64,000 nucleotides of DNA, taken from Sunxiuqinia sp965230765 (lineage in GTDB: Bacteria > Bacteroidota > Bacteroidia > Bacteroidales > Prolixibacteraceae). The notes beneath the pieces are model-generated. The model was not told the origin of the DNA. It worked only from the letters and a program-made list of their open reading frames with translations, and searched no databases. The position numbers and the translations under genes are program-made. The number at the start of each line of letters is the position of its first letter. Position 1 is the first letter of the stretch. Positions 36,545 to 45,159 of the stretch are shown here, piece after piece. Location: NCBI GenBank assembly GCA_965230765.1, contig CBDDLR010000001.1, forward strand, positions 2,480,001-2,544,000, given 5' to 3'.

Positions 36545-39421
36545 ATGAGAATATTAGTAGGCGTTATATTTTTTACTTTTTTTATAAATATTTTTTTAAT
36601 TGCCAATAATACTAAACAAAACTCATCCATAGAAGAGGATAGTTCCCAACTCGTAAGACAGTTAAATCTAAGTGGAAGTGAAGCCTATGACTCTGGAGAA
36701 TTTGAATCTGCGATTGAATATTTCACTAAATCTTTAAGTATATCAAAAAAACTTTATGGAGAAGGTGGTATACGTACAATTGTACCACTATTGAACTTGG
36801 GGGTTATTTCAAAGACGCTTGGAGAATACGAAAAAGCTATTGATAATTATCTATCAGTTGAAAAATTGATTATTGATCATTATCAAACAGATAACCACCC
36901 TAGGTTGGGATTTGTATATACTAATTTGGGAAATGTATATAAGTTACAAGGTGATTATATAAAAAGCTTTGAATTCCAAAAAGCAGCATTAAGGGCTTAT
37001 ATGAATGATTCAGTAAGATATAAGAGCCAGATTGACAATGTTGTATATACCGTTGCTGAAGCACATTTCCTTTTGAATGAATATGATAAAGCTATAGAGA
37101 TTAGTTATAATAATATTCCGAAGGTTGATGATGAAGATAAATCATATTATTATGGCTTATTAGCAGGCATTTACAACAAACAAAAGAAATTTGACCTAGC
37201 TGATAGATACTTCCTAAAAACATTGGAAATTATCAGAAGTGCCTATGGAACAGATGATTATGGGTTAGGTATGGAATATAACAACTATTCATCATTTTTG
37301 CTGGAGACAGGTGAATTTGCAGAAGCATTAAACTACAATCATGAAGCGGAGCGCATCATTAAAAAATACTTTACTGACAAAAGTATCGAGTATAGCAAGG
37401 TAATGACCAACTATGCTGATTATTATTTTTTGAGAAGCTCGGAAGCCTCTGGTATTCAGGATTTTCACTTTAAAAGAATGCAGGATTTAGAAAAGGCGCA
37501 AAGTTATTATAAGCGGGCAATTCTTTCTGCAACTGAAGGCTTTACATCTGATGATATTTACACTCTTCCTACCGTTCAACAATCGATTTCAGAAACCCAG
37601 CTGCTGGAGATTACCAAGAAAAAAGCGCAGTGCTTTGAATCATTGGCAGATTTAAATATGTCGGTATTTAATCAGACTGAAGCATTAAAAAATTACCATG
37701 CTGCATTGGCTTCCGTAGAGTTGGCAACCGATTTAATCCACCAAATCCGCACGGGGTTTGTCTCCGAGGATAGCCGCTTCTTTCTAGCTGAAAATCAGGA
37801 TGAAACATTTATTGAAGCGGTTAATATCTGCTATAAACTTTATACATTGACTGGAGATCAGAAGTATGCTGAGAAAGGTTTTGAATTGACAGAAAAAAGT
37901 AAATCAGCTAGTTTCTTAACTGCCGTGAAAGACTCTAAAGCCAAGGAGTTTGGGGGTGTTCCGGATAGTTTGCTAAACCGTGAGGATGTATTGAAGTTTC
38001 AGATTTCTTCGTTTAGGGAAGATTTGTTTGAAGAGAACAGAAAAGATAAGCCTGATTCTGCAAAACTGGCCAGGTTTAACGCCAAAATTTTCCAGTTGAA
38101 CGAAGATTATCAACAGCTAATTCAACACCTGGAAGATTCATTCCCCAATTATTATTCATTTAAGTATGAAAATAAGGTCGTTGATATAGAGGAGGTTAGG
38201 AGAAATATTTCTGACAGGGAAGCAGTGGTGGAATATTTGGTACAGGAGCCAACCAACGAGAAGCCTTCGGGCAAGTTGTTTAAGTTTATTATTACGCAGG
38301 ATGAGCTTCATTTTGTTCAGGATCAGCTTGAAATGAGCTATGTGCAGGACATTGAATATTTGTATGGATTTTTATCAAGCCCTAATTATTTGTCAACTGG
38401 TTTGGAAGAATATAAAGGCTATGTAAAATCAGCACATAATCTTTATTCTACTTTGTTAGGTTCTGATAATGAAGTTATTGAAGGTAAGAAGTTGATTGTG
38501 GTTCCGGATGATAAATTATCCTACATTCCATTTGATGCAATGCTTTCTCAAGAGTCAGATACTACCAGGTTAAACTTCAGGAAGCTTCCATATTTGGTGA
38601 AAGATTACCCAATTAGCTATACATATTCAGCAACACTGCTATTTAATTACTTTGAGAACGAAAAGGAAGCAAAAAAAGACGTGTTGGCGTTTGCCCCTAT
38701 TTATAACAATGGCAATATGTTAGGTTCTGAAACTGAGAATGAGCGCGATCAGTTAATGCCTATTCCTGCTGTTGATCAGGAGGTTAAGTCGATTGAAGAC
38801 TTTGTTTCGGCCGATGTTTTTAAAGACAGTATGGCGCAGGAAAAAGTATTTAAAAATTTAGCGTCCGAATACGACATTCTTCACCTGGCAATGCATACAA
38901 TTATCAACGATACATTGCCGATGTTTTCAAAATTAGCGTTTTCAAGCCCAAATAAAGGCGATTTTGAGGATGGATGGCTAAATACCAACGAAATCTACAC
39001 AATGGATTTAAAAGCCCGTATGGCTGTTTTAAGCGCATGTAACACCGGAAGTGGTAAATTACAGAAGGGAGAAGGGGTAATGAGCCTCGCTCGTGGGTTT
39101 CTATATGCAGGCTGCCCGTCTATTGTAATGACACTCTGGGAGGTAGAAGATGAATCAGGTGCAACTATAATGGGGAACTTTTATAGGCTACTTTCAAAAG
39201 GTAAAAGTAAAAATGAAGCACTACGACTTGCAAAGCTTGAACATATTGAGAGTGCAGATCCTCTTAAAGCACATCCTCACTATTGGCTTGGTTATGTGGC
39301 AGTTGGAAACCCTGATCCGCTATATTTCAGCAAGGATATTTATTTTATCCTGGTTATTTTTGGCTTGATTATTTTACTTATTGCTGATCAGTTATACCGC
39401 AAAAAAAAATCAAGAAGTTAA
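36545..39421 (+). CDS. Membrane-anchored TPR-CHAT protease
   Basis: 958 aa from ATG at 36545 (a TTG two codons upstream is less likely). A signal peptide or first TM (ILVGVIFFTFFINIFLIA) is followed by about nine TPR-like repeats (residues ~35-430), a helical linker, and a CHAT domain at about 640-925. The caspase-like dyad is intact: His784 in LHLAMHT and Cys832 in LSACNTGSG. A C-terminal TM (YFILVIFGLIILLIA) ends in a basic KKKSRS tail, so the protease should face the periplasm and be held in the inner membrane. TPR-CHAT proteins include Csx29 and HetF-like proteases. Neighbours are a GG peptide and a sigma/anti-sigma-like pair. Confidence 0.88.
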   Translation: MRILVGVIFFTFFINIFLIANNTKQNSSIEEDSSQLVRQLNLSGSEAYDSGEFESAIEYFTKSLSISKKLYGEGGIRTIVPLLNLGVISKTLGEYEKAIDNYLSVEKLIIDHYQTDNHPRLGFVYTNLGNVYKLQGDYIKSFEFQKAALRAYMNDSVRYKSQIDNVVYTVAEAHFLLNEYDKAIEISYNNIPKVDDEDKSYYYGLLAGIYNKQKKFDLADRYFLKTLEIIRSAYGTDDYGLGMEYNNYSSFLLETGEFAEALNYNHEAERIIKKYFTDKSIEYSKVMTNYADYYFLRSSEASGIQDFHFKRMQDLEKAQSYYKRAILSATEGFTSDDIYTLPTVQQSISETQLLEITKKKAQCFESLADLNMSVFNQTEALKNYHAALASVELATDLIHQIRTGFVSEDSRFFLAENQDETFIEAVNICYKLYTLTGDQKYAEKGFELTEKSKSASFLTAVKDSKAKEFGGVPDSLLNREDVLKFQISSFREDLFEENRKDKPDSAKLARFNAKIFQLNEDYQQLIQHLEDSFPNYYSFKYENKVVDIEEVRRNISDREAVVEYLVQEPTNEKPSGKLFKFIITQDELHFVQDQLEMSYVQDIEYLYGFLSSPNYLSTGLEEYKGYVKSAHNLYSTLLGSDNEVIEGKKLIVVPDDKLSYIPFDAMLSQESDTTRLNFRKLPYLVKDYPISYTYSATLLFNYFENEKEAKKDVLAFAPIYNNGNMLGSETENERDQLMPIPAVDQEVKSIEDFVSADVFKDSMAQEKVFKNLASEYDILHLAMHTIINDTLPMFSKLAFSSPNKGDFEDGWLNTNEIYTMDLKARMAVLSACNTGSGKLQKGEGVMSLARGFLYAGCPSIVMTLWEVEDESGATIMGNFYRLLSKGKSKNEALRLAKLEHIESADPLKAHPHYWLGYVAVGNPDPLYFSKDIYFILVIFGLIILLIADQLYRKKKSRS

Positions 39422-39769
39422 TTTCTTTTTAAGCTTAAGGATACGATGTTTTAGAAAAGATGTGATCCTAAAGAGACCAACCAAATGTTTCTAAAAAAAC
39501 AAAGCCCGGGGTTACCCGGGCTTGCTATTAACCATCTATATTTTAAAACTTTATTTGCGAAAGAAAGGTACCCGAAATTACTATTCAGTTTGAACGTTTG
39601 GATAATTGGAATTTCAAATCAGATACCGTAATGAAAAATGAACGTTTGAACAATGATAAATTATAAAGAACGTAAGGATTTTTGAACTAAGGATTTCCGT
39701 AAAGTATTAACCGTTCATTTTTGCTAACAATCTTTGTATATCTTTTTCTTAATCAGAATCTTATAGAAC
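39422..39769. other. Intergenic between convergent CHAT and anti-sigma-like genes
   Basis: 348 bp holding the hairpin at 39502-39523 and otherwise AT-rich sequence with no coding character and no RNA gene that I can recognise. Confidence 0.4.
39502..39523 (-). terminator. Terminator, probably for the anti-sigma-like gene
   Basis: AAGCCCGGG at 39502-39510 pairs with CCCGGGCTT at 39515-39523 around GTTA. The A-rich tract on its left becomes a T-tract on the minus strand, so it should end the leftward sigma/anti-sigma transcript, 250 bp past the stop. It may also act on the CHAT transcript, although no T-run follows on that side. Confidence 0.65.
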
Positions 39770-41311
39770 TTATTCGATGTATTTTATTTTCCTGATCACC
39801 GCATTTGCCTTTTCCTGGTAGTAGCTGTCGCTGCTTGCTATGCGCTTGAACTGCTTGTACGCTTTCTTGCGGTTCTCGGTTTGCAGGTAGCAAAGCCCGA
39901 TGTACCATTCTGCCTGTTCGGTGAAAAGGTTGTTTTTGTCCTTCACCACAGCCTGGTACGATGATACTGCTTTGTCGAACTGCCCTGTTTCCTGGTATGC
40001 CACGCCCGAGTAGAAGTTGCAAGCTGCATTGCCTTTGTTTTGCTCCAGTACCTGGTTGAACATGCCCAGTGCTTCAGTGTATTCTTTGCTGTTGAACAGG
40101 TGCATGGCCTTTGATAGCTTTGCGTCCGTGTCCGCATCGTTTGAACGGAACACGCCTGTTGCCTGGTAAGTTTCGTAGTATTGGCTGTAAAGTTCGCCCT
40201 CGTCTGCAGCTTTGTTGCTGCGGCTGATCACGCCTGCGATGCTAAGGATAAGCATAAGCGATGCCGCGATGGTTGCAATGGCCACCCTTGAAGATGGTAT
40301 TGCTGCGAACGAGCGCTCTTTGCGTTTTTGTTTGACCACATCTTTGCTGATGCCTTCCAACCTGGCCCTTAAGCCCATGATATCGTCTTCCTGTACGGCC
40401 TTGTCAATTTCCTTGTGCAGTTCCAGTTCTGCTGCCAAATCAAGGTTATTGGTCAATTCTGTTTCGAATGAAGCCACTTCAGCTTCGGAAAGCTCTTCGT
40501 TCAGGTATTGGTCTATTTCCTCAGCTTTACGGGTGGTGGAGGATTCTGTTTTGCTGATATCCAGTAAGTTGGCACGCAAGTCCATGATGTCGTTCTCCGC
40601 CGAGGCCTGGTCTATATCGCTGTAAAGCTCGATATCCCTGGCCAACCCGGCATTCATTTCCAGTTCGTCCTCAAAGCTTACAAGTTCCATGCCTTCAAGC
40701 TCGTCGTTGATGTACTGGTCTATTTCTTCTGTTGAACGTTCGTGTGCAGGGATGTTTGCTGCTACTTGTTGTAAGTTTGCCCTTAGCTCCAGGATGTCTT
40801 TTTCTTCCAATGCATTTTGAACATCGTTGAACAATGCCTCGTCTTGTGGGGTAAGCTCGAATTCTTCCTCAGGGGCTTGGTTTTCGGCATTTTGTTCTTT
40901 ATAGAAGTGGTGGATGTTCTCTTTGTCGGCAATGTTGTGCTGTGCCAGGTGTATTTTTGGCAAGCTTTCGCTGATATTGATAAGATCGTTTAAGTTGACC
41001 GGTGAAGTGAATTCTTTGAAAGATGATAGTTCTTCAGAAAGATCGAAGTTGAAGTATTGGTCTTCTACGTATTCAAATTCTTGGTTTTCAACCAACTCTT
41101 GGTCTTGTTGCATTACTTCTTGCAAGTTGTTGCGAAGAGCAGTAATGTCTTGTTCCTGAATGGCTTCCTCGATTTCCTGGTGAAGGGTGATCTCCTCCTC
41201 AAGGTCGGCGTTGATGGCCATTTCCACATTGAATTCCCTCAAGTCGTCGCCGGTCAGTTCGCCGCTCAGGTACTTGTCAATGTATTCGGTATAATTTGAT
41301 TTACGTATCAT
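39770..41311 (-). CDS. Membrane protein with repeated anti-sigma-like domains and periplasmic TPRs
   Basis: 513 aa from ATG at 41311. The cytosolic N-half has three similar units (residues ~7-67, 193-254 and 262-323) of the type EEIDQYLNEELSEAEVASFE...LHKEIDKAVQEDDI plus a half unit near 150-186. These look like the anti-sigma helical domain (IDxYLxGELsxxE) seen in Bacteroidota regulators. A TM segment at 343-362 follows, then two to three TPRs at ~396-505 that should be periplasmic. It overlaps the sigma gene by 11 nt, so it is very likely its membrane-bound regulator. Base composition is richer in G+C than its neighbours where I counted. Confidence 0.82.
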   Translation of the reverse strand: MIRKSNYTEYIDKYLSGELTGDDLREFNVEMAINADLEEEITLHQEIEEAIQEQDITALRNNLQEVMQQDQELVENQEFEYVEDQYFNFDLSEELSSFKEFTSPVNLNDLINISESLPKIHLAQHNIADKENIHHFYKEQNAENQAPEEEFELTPQDEALFNDVQNALEEKDILELRANLQQVAANIPAHERSTEEIDQYINDELEGMELVSFEDELEMNAGLARDIELYSDIDQASAENDIMDLRANLLDISKTESSTTRKAEEIDQYLNEELSEAEVASFETELTNNLDLAAELELHKEIDKAVQEDDIMGLRARLEGISKDVVKQKRKERSFAAIPSSRVAIATIAASLMLILSIAGVISRSNKAADEGELYSQYYETYQATGVFRSNDADTDAKLSKAMHLFNSKEYTEALGMFNQVLEQNKGNAACNFYSGVAYQETGQFDKAVSSYQAVVKDKNNLFTEQAEWYIGLCYLQTENRKKAYKQFKRIASSDSYYQEKANAVIRKIKYIE

Positions 41312-41885
41312 CTTCCAATATCTTTTTGTATTCAATATCTTGTTTAATGCTTTTAACGAGGTACTCTTTACATTTATATTTTCTCTTTTTAGCGTACTTC
41401 TCGCTTTGGTAGCCCATTATCTGAGCAATTTGTTTTAGTGGCACTTTATCAAAAAACAGTTGTAGTATTTTCTGACAATCCTTGCCAAGGTTTTTGAAAT
41501 GCTTCTGGTACAGTTTGTACTTTTCATTCATGTCAGCTGTTTCTTCAAGGCTGGTATCATAAATGTCGTCGTTAAATTCGTGGTTGTCTTGGATCTTTTC
41601 TCTTTCGTTTTTGCGCTTTTCAAGCTGCTTTAACCACAAAAACCGACAGACAGAATATAAATAAGTCTCGAAGGAGCAGTCAAGAACAAGATCATTTGCT
41701 TTAAGTTTGCGGTACATAATGATGATTGCTTCCTGAAACACATCATTCGAATCATCGTCATCCCCACTGTTCTTTTTAATAAAGAAATTAATCTTGTAAA
41801 AGAAGTTCTTGTATATGTACTGGAGAATTAAATTGTCGTTTCTCAGAATTCCACTAAGGAGTTCTTCGTTCGTATAATTTATCAT
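41301..41885 (-). CDS. Sigma-70 family RNA polymerase sigma factor
   Basis: 194 aa from ATG at 41885 (a GTG two codons earlier is possible). Region 2 has DVFQEAIIIMYRKL with the usual RLWLKQLEKRKNE-type core following at about 80-95, and region 4 has CQKILQLFFDKVPLKQIAQIMGY, then a basic YAKKRKYKCKEYLVK recognition helix. This is a sigma-70-like factor of the kind found beside TPR/anti-sigma genes in Bacteroidota. Its stop lies within the start of the anti-sigma-like gene (11-nt overlap), so the two are coupled. Autoregulation is likely but unproven. Confidence 0.88.
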   Translation of the reverse strand: MINYTNEELLSGILRNDNLILQYIYKNFFYKINFFIKKNSGDDDDSNDVFQEAIIIMYRKLKANDLVLDCSFETYLYSVCRFLWLKQLEKRKNEREKIQDNHEFNDDIYDTSLEETADMNEKYKLYQKHFKNLGKDCQKILQLFFDKVPLKQIAQIMGYQSEKYAKKRKYKCKEYLVKSIKQDIEYKKILEDDT

Positions 41886-42393
41886 TTTCACCTCTTAATT
41901 CTTTAGATATTTAAAAGGTAACCCCTCCTCACGATAAAAAAGTTACCAAAATTCAGCTTAGTTCAACTCATGCAGATAAATTCAGCTTAAATATGTTTAT
42001 AATAGTTCTAATATGCAAATCCACTGTTTGACGCATATTGCGGTTGCTAAATGATAAATTTTGATGGACTCACAAATCGCTACCTACAAATTTAGCGAAA
42101 AAGAGTTTGTGAGCAATTATTATGTGTAATGAATTTTGTGAAAATATGGTTATTCAAAATACGGAAGTGCGAAAAATGAGATTTTTAGGTGGATGAAAGT
42201 AAGGTTCAATTTAGTTATTAGGTGAAAAAATAAAAGGTAGACCCTCTGGCCTACCTTTTCTCACTAAACTAACTAACCTAACTAAACCTAAACTTATGAA
42301 AAAAAACGTACTACAAAGATATGTTCTAGAACAGTGAAATTGGTTAAAAATTTGTTAATTGTTGTTAAGTTAACGTTTTTTTATTATGGGTAG
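41886..42393. other. Intergenic, with hairpin and orphan leader-like segment
   Basis: About 500 bp upstream of the sigma gene and downstream of the TonB gene. It contains the hairpin at 42232-42259 and a CTAACTAA-rich run (42262-42297) ending in a short ATG-AAA-AAA reading frame of 13 codons on the plus strand. No longer ORF is present. Confidence 0.5.
42232..42259 (-). terminator. Hairpin, likely terminator for the TonB gene
   Basis: AAAAGGTAG at 42232-42240 pairs with CTACCTTTT at 42251-42259. On the minus strand the hairpin is followed by a T-rich tract, and it lies 135 bp past the TonB stop. The flanking A- and T-runs make it potentially bidirectional. Confidence 0.55.
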
Positions 42394-43119
42394 CTATTGG
42401 GGAACGAAGGTGTAGGTGATTGTGCCTTTTTGAAGTTCAGGTGCTTTGGCATCTCTATTAAAAAAAGTTTTTCTTGCAGCTTGAAGTGCATAAGCAGCCA
42501 ACATTGGATCGTTTGTATTTTTTGTTTTGGCAACTTCAGTCTTTTTTACCCGTCCCGATCGATCTACATATATATTAATAGTAATTGTACCTCCTCCTTG
42601 GGTAAGGTAGACAGGTATAGGTAATTTTGTGTGATAGCGGTTCTCCAAAAAATATTCAATATTGCTTTCACCTGAGAAAATCACATTTTTGATGGAATCT
42701 GGATCCATGCCCTCCGTAGTTTCTTCAGGCATAGCGATATCTTCTAATTCAGGAATTTCTTTTGAAAGTTGTTCGTTTACGTCAGAAACAAGTTTTTGGG
42801 CATTTTCAATTTCCTGTTTGTAGGCTTCATCAAAAAATGGATCTTTAATGGCCCTGTTTATTGCCTGGTTGCTCCTGTTTTGAAATTCTTGCGGATTGCC
42901 ACCGGAAGGTGTAATCTCATCCGCTTGTGATTCTTGTTGTTCAAGTTGCTCAATTATTTCTTCTATGTTTGAAAAGTCGATGATGATTGGCTCCTCAACT
43001 GCTTCACGTTTTAAATTTATTTCAGCCAAAAGGAAGCTGCCAAACAAAAGTATGTGGAAAATGAGTGTCCCCATAATTCCATAAATGTATTGTTTGTATA
43101 GCCTGCTGAATTTTGACAT
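42394..43119 (-). CDS. Energy transducer TonB-family protein
   Basis: 241 aa with one N-terminal TM (GTLIFHILLFGSFLLAEI), a Glu/Gln-rich periplasmic spacer instead of the usual Pro-rich one, and a C-terminal TonB-type domain (ITINIYVDRSGRVKKTEV, AARKTFFNRDAKAPE). It should couple the proton gradient to outer-membrane receptors such as the one at 2205, or to another. The region is not next to exbB/exbD. The N-terminus before the TM is basic, as expected for a cytoplasmic side. Confidence 0.85.
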   Translation of the reverse strand: MSKFSRLYKQYIYGIMGTLIFHILLFGSFLLAEINLKREAVEEPIIIDFSNIEEIIEQLEQQESQADEITPSGGNPQEFQNRSNQAINRAIKDPFFDEAYKQEIENAQKLVSDVNEQLSKEIPELEDIAMPEETTEGMDPDSIKNVIFSGESNIEYFLENRYHTKLPIPVYLTQGGGTITINIYVDRSGRVKKTEVAKTKNTNDPMLAAYALQAARKTFFNRDAKAPELQKGTITYTFVPQ

Positions 43120-43249
43120 AATTGCACAAAGTTAAAAACAAGGCATAATAATCATGAATAAATATTGGTTTAAAATTTGATGGAACTACCTTTATTCAAA
43201 TAATAATAAGAATTTCTTATTTTGGTTTTTAATTATTAAAATTCAATTT

Positions 43250-45091
43250 GTGAAGAACCCAGTGTTTAAGATATATATGACTTGTTGGTTGGTATGGGTT
43301 CCAATATTAGCAATTTCTCAGACTCCCGATTATGAAATCAGAGAAGTGACAGCACCTGAGACTAGTCATTTTTATGATAGTTTGAAAACAAAGGCTTATC
43401 GTAGTGGACTAACTCGTTTCATATACAAAAACCTAATAAAAGAAATTAAGGAAAAACCAGAAGACCTGCAAAAACAATATGAATACCTTAAAGGCTTCAA
43501 TGGTAAAACTATAGTATCTCTTGAAGTTCAGTCGTTGGAAGTATTTGGCCCATCATTTACTGATCCAACCAGAAGAAGTGACTCCAGATTGGCCAGGTGG
43601 TCAAACCGATTGCATACGAAAACAAATCTTAATATTATCAGAAAGAATGTTCTACTTAAAGTTGGAGATGTGTTTGACGTAGATAAAATGTTAGAGAACG
43701 AACGGATTATCCGTATTCTGCCCTATATTAAGGATGTTCGTTTCATAATTCTACAAAATTCTCAAAATGAAAATCAGGTTCATGTACTGGTTCTTACCAA
43801 GGATGTTTTTTCTTTTGGTTTTAGCGGACGTTTTAATGGCCCTGAATCTGCAGAGCTGGAAATGTACAATCAAAATATTTGGGGTATTGGCCATCAAATA
43901 TCTGGAAGGATGGTTGGTCATGTTGAGAAGGAACCATACATTGGTTTTGAAGGATTCTATACTATTAATAATATAGGGGGTAATTTTATAGATCTTTCTT
44001 TGGGGTATGCAAACACTTACAGAAGGGAAGGGGTTGGGTTTTTTGTTGACAAGCAATTTTTAAGGACGTCTACCAGGTTTGGAGGCGGTTTATACATTTC
44101 CAGGCTAAAAAGGTCAGACAGGCTTTTCGAAGAAAATGATCCAATCAGGGTTGAAGACGATTCCTTAGATTACCGTTATTTTGATATGTGGGCAGGGTAT
44201 GCTTTTCAGTTAAAAAAGAATACACCCGATCAAATGCAGTTAGTCTTTTCTTCCAGAATGAGAAAATATGACTTTTTTAAGCGTCCGGTCCCTGATCCCC
44301 AGAATAACCAATATTTTGCAAACTCAGATTTGTATTTTGCCAGCCTAAGTTTATCTAAACGCTCTTTTATTCGCGACCACCTGGTTTATGGATATGGTAT
44401 TACTGAAGATATTCCTCGTGGATTTTTGCATGAATGGGTAGTTGGTTTCGACGATAATGAATTTACGAACCGCTGGTACACTCATTTTTATTTTTCTTCC
44501 GGGAATTTTATTCGGTACAAACCCAGTTACTTACAAGCTTCGTTTGGTATAGGTGGATTTTTTAACTCCATGCGCTATGAGCAAGGGCAGGCAGAGGTGA
44601 ATGCAAATTATATTTCCAGGCTTTTTCGGGTTGGAAATCAAAGGGCGCGTCAATTTATAAAACTGAATTACGTATTAGGAATACGAAGGTTTGAGTTGGA
44701 GGATTTGTATTTAAGATACCGAGACGGAATTAGAGGGTTTTATAGCAATGCCGCCAATGGGAAACAGCGATTAAACTTAAAACTAGAAACCGTTTTGTTT
44801 CAAAATAAAGAATTTCTAAGGTTCAATGTTTCTTTCTATGGATTTGCTGATTTAGGAATTATAGGGTCTAACAATAAAATCATTTTCAACCAAAATTACT
44901 ACGCCGGAATTGGAGGCGGTATTCGATTGAAAAATGAAAGTTTGGTGTTCAGAACGTTGCAACTTCGCTTAGCCTACTACCCCAATCACCCGGCTGATAT
45001 TGGAGGATTCGGAATTGAGTTTACAGAACGAAGCAAAACCAACTTTATGAGCTTTCAGCCAAGAAGACCGGAAACCCTTCGCTTTGACTAA
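43250..45091 (+). CDS. BamA/TamA-family outer-membrane protein (single POTRA)
   Basis: 613 aa from a GTG start, with a signal peptide (YMTCWLVWVPILAIS, followed by Gln). A POTRA-like domain covers about residues 95-190 (LLKVGDVFDVDKMLENERIIR, then VHVLVLTKD), and the rest is a barrel with repeated strands such as FGFSGRFNG and GIGGFFNSMRYE. It resembles Omp85-type proteins with only one visible POTRA. It probably inserts or secretes a partner, but no partner gene is adjacent; the closest neighbour is the TonB gene, divergent. Confidence 0.8.
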   Translation: MKNPVFKIYMTCWLVWVPILAISQTPDYEIREVTAPETSHFYDSLKTKAYRSGLTRFIYKNLIKEIKEKPEDLQKQYEYLKGFNGKTIVSLEVQSLEVFGPSFTDPTRRSDSRLARWSNRLHTKTNLNIIRKNVLLKVGDVFDVDKMLENERIIRILPYIKDVRFIILQNSQNENQVHVLVLTKDVFSFGFSGRFNGPESAELEMYNQNIWGIGHQISGRMVGHVEKEPYIGFEGFYTINNIGGNFIDLSLGYANTYRREGVGFFVDKQFLRTSTRFGGGLYISRLKRSDRLFEENDPIRVEDDSLDYRYFDMWAGYAFQLKKNTPDQMQLVFSSRMRKYDFFKRPVPDPQNNQYFANSDLYFASLSLSKRSFIRDHLVYGYGITEDIPRGFLHEWVVGFDDNEFTNRWYTHFYFSSGNFIRYKPSYLQASFGIGGFFNSMRYEQGQAEVNANYISRLFRVGNQRARQFIKLNYVLGIRRFELEDLYLRYRDGIRGFYSNAANGKQRLNLKLETVLFQNKEFLRFNVSFYGFADLGIIGSNNKIIFNQNYYAGIGGGIRLKNESLVFRTLQLRLAYYPNHPADIGGFGIEFTERSKTNFMSFQPRRPETLRFD

Positions 45092-45159
45092 TGCAAAAGC
45101 TGGAAGCTAGGTGATGGAAGCAGGAAGTTTATTCTTGAACTTCAATCTCCATTTCATAC

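Noticed and set aside
36267..41885. A real type III-E CRISPR (gRAMP/Craspase) locus
   Set aside because: No Cas7-like fusion, no Cas1/Cas2 and no repeat-spacer array. The protease has a signal peptide and membrane anchor. Only the protease and sigma parts are similar in kind.
41886..42393. tRNA or small-RNA gene in the sigma/TonB gap
   Set aside because: I see no cloverleaf-like pairing; only the hairpin at 42232-42259 and the leader-like run are visible.
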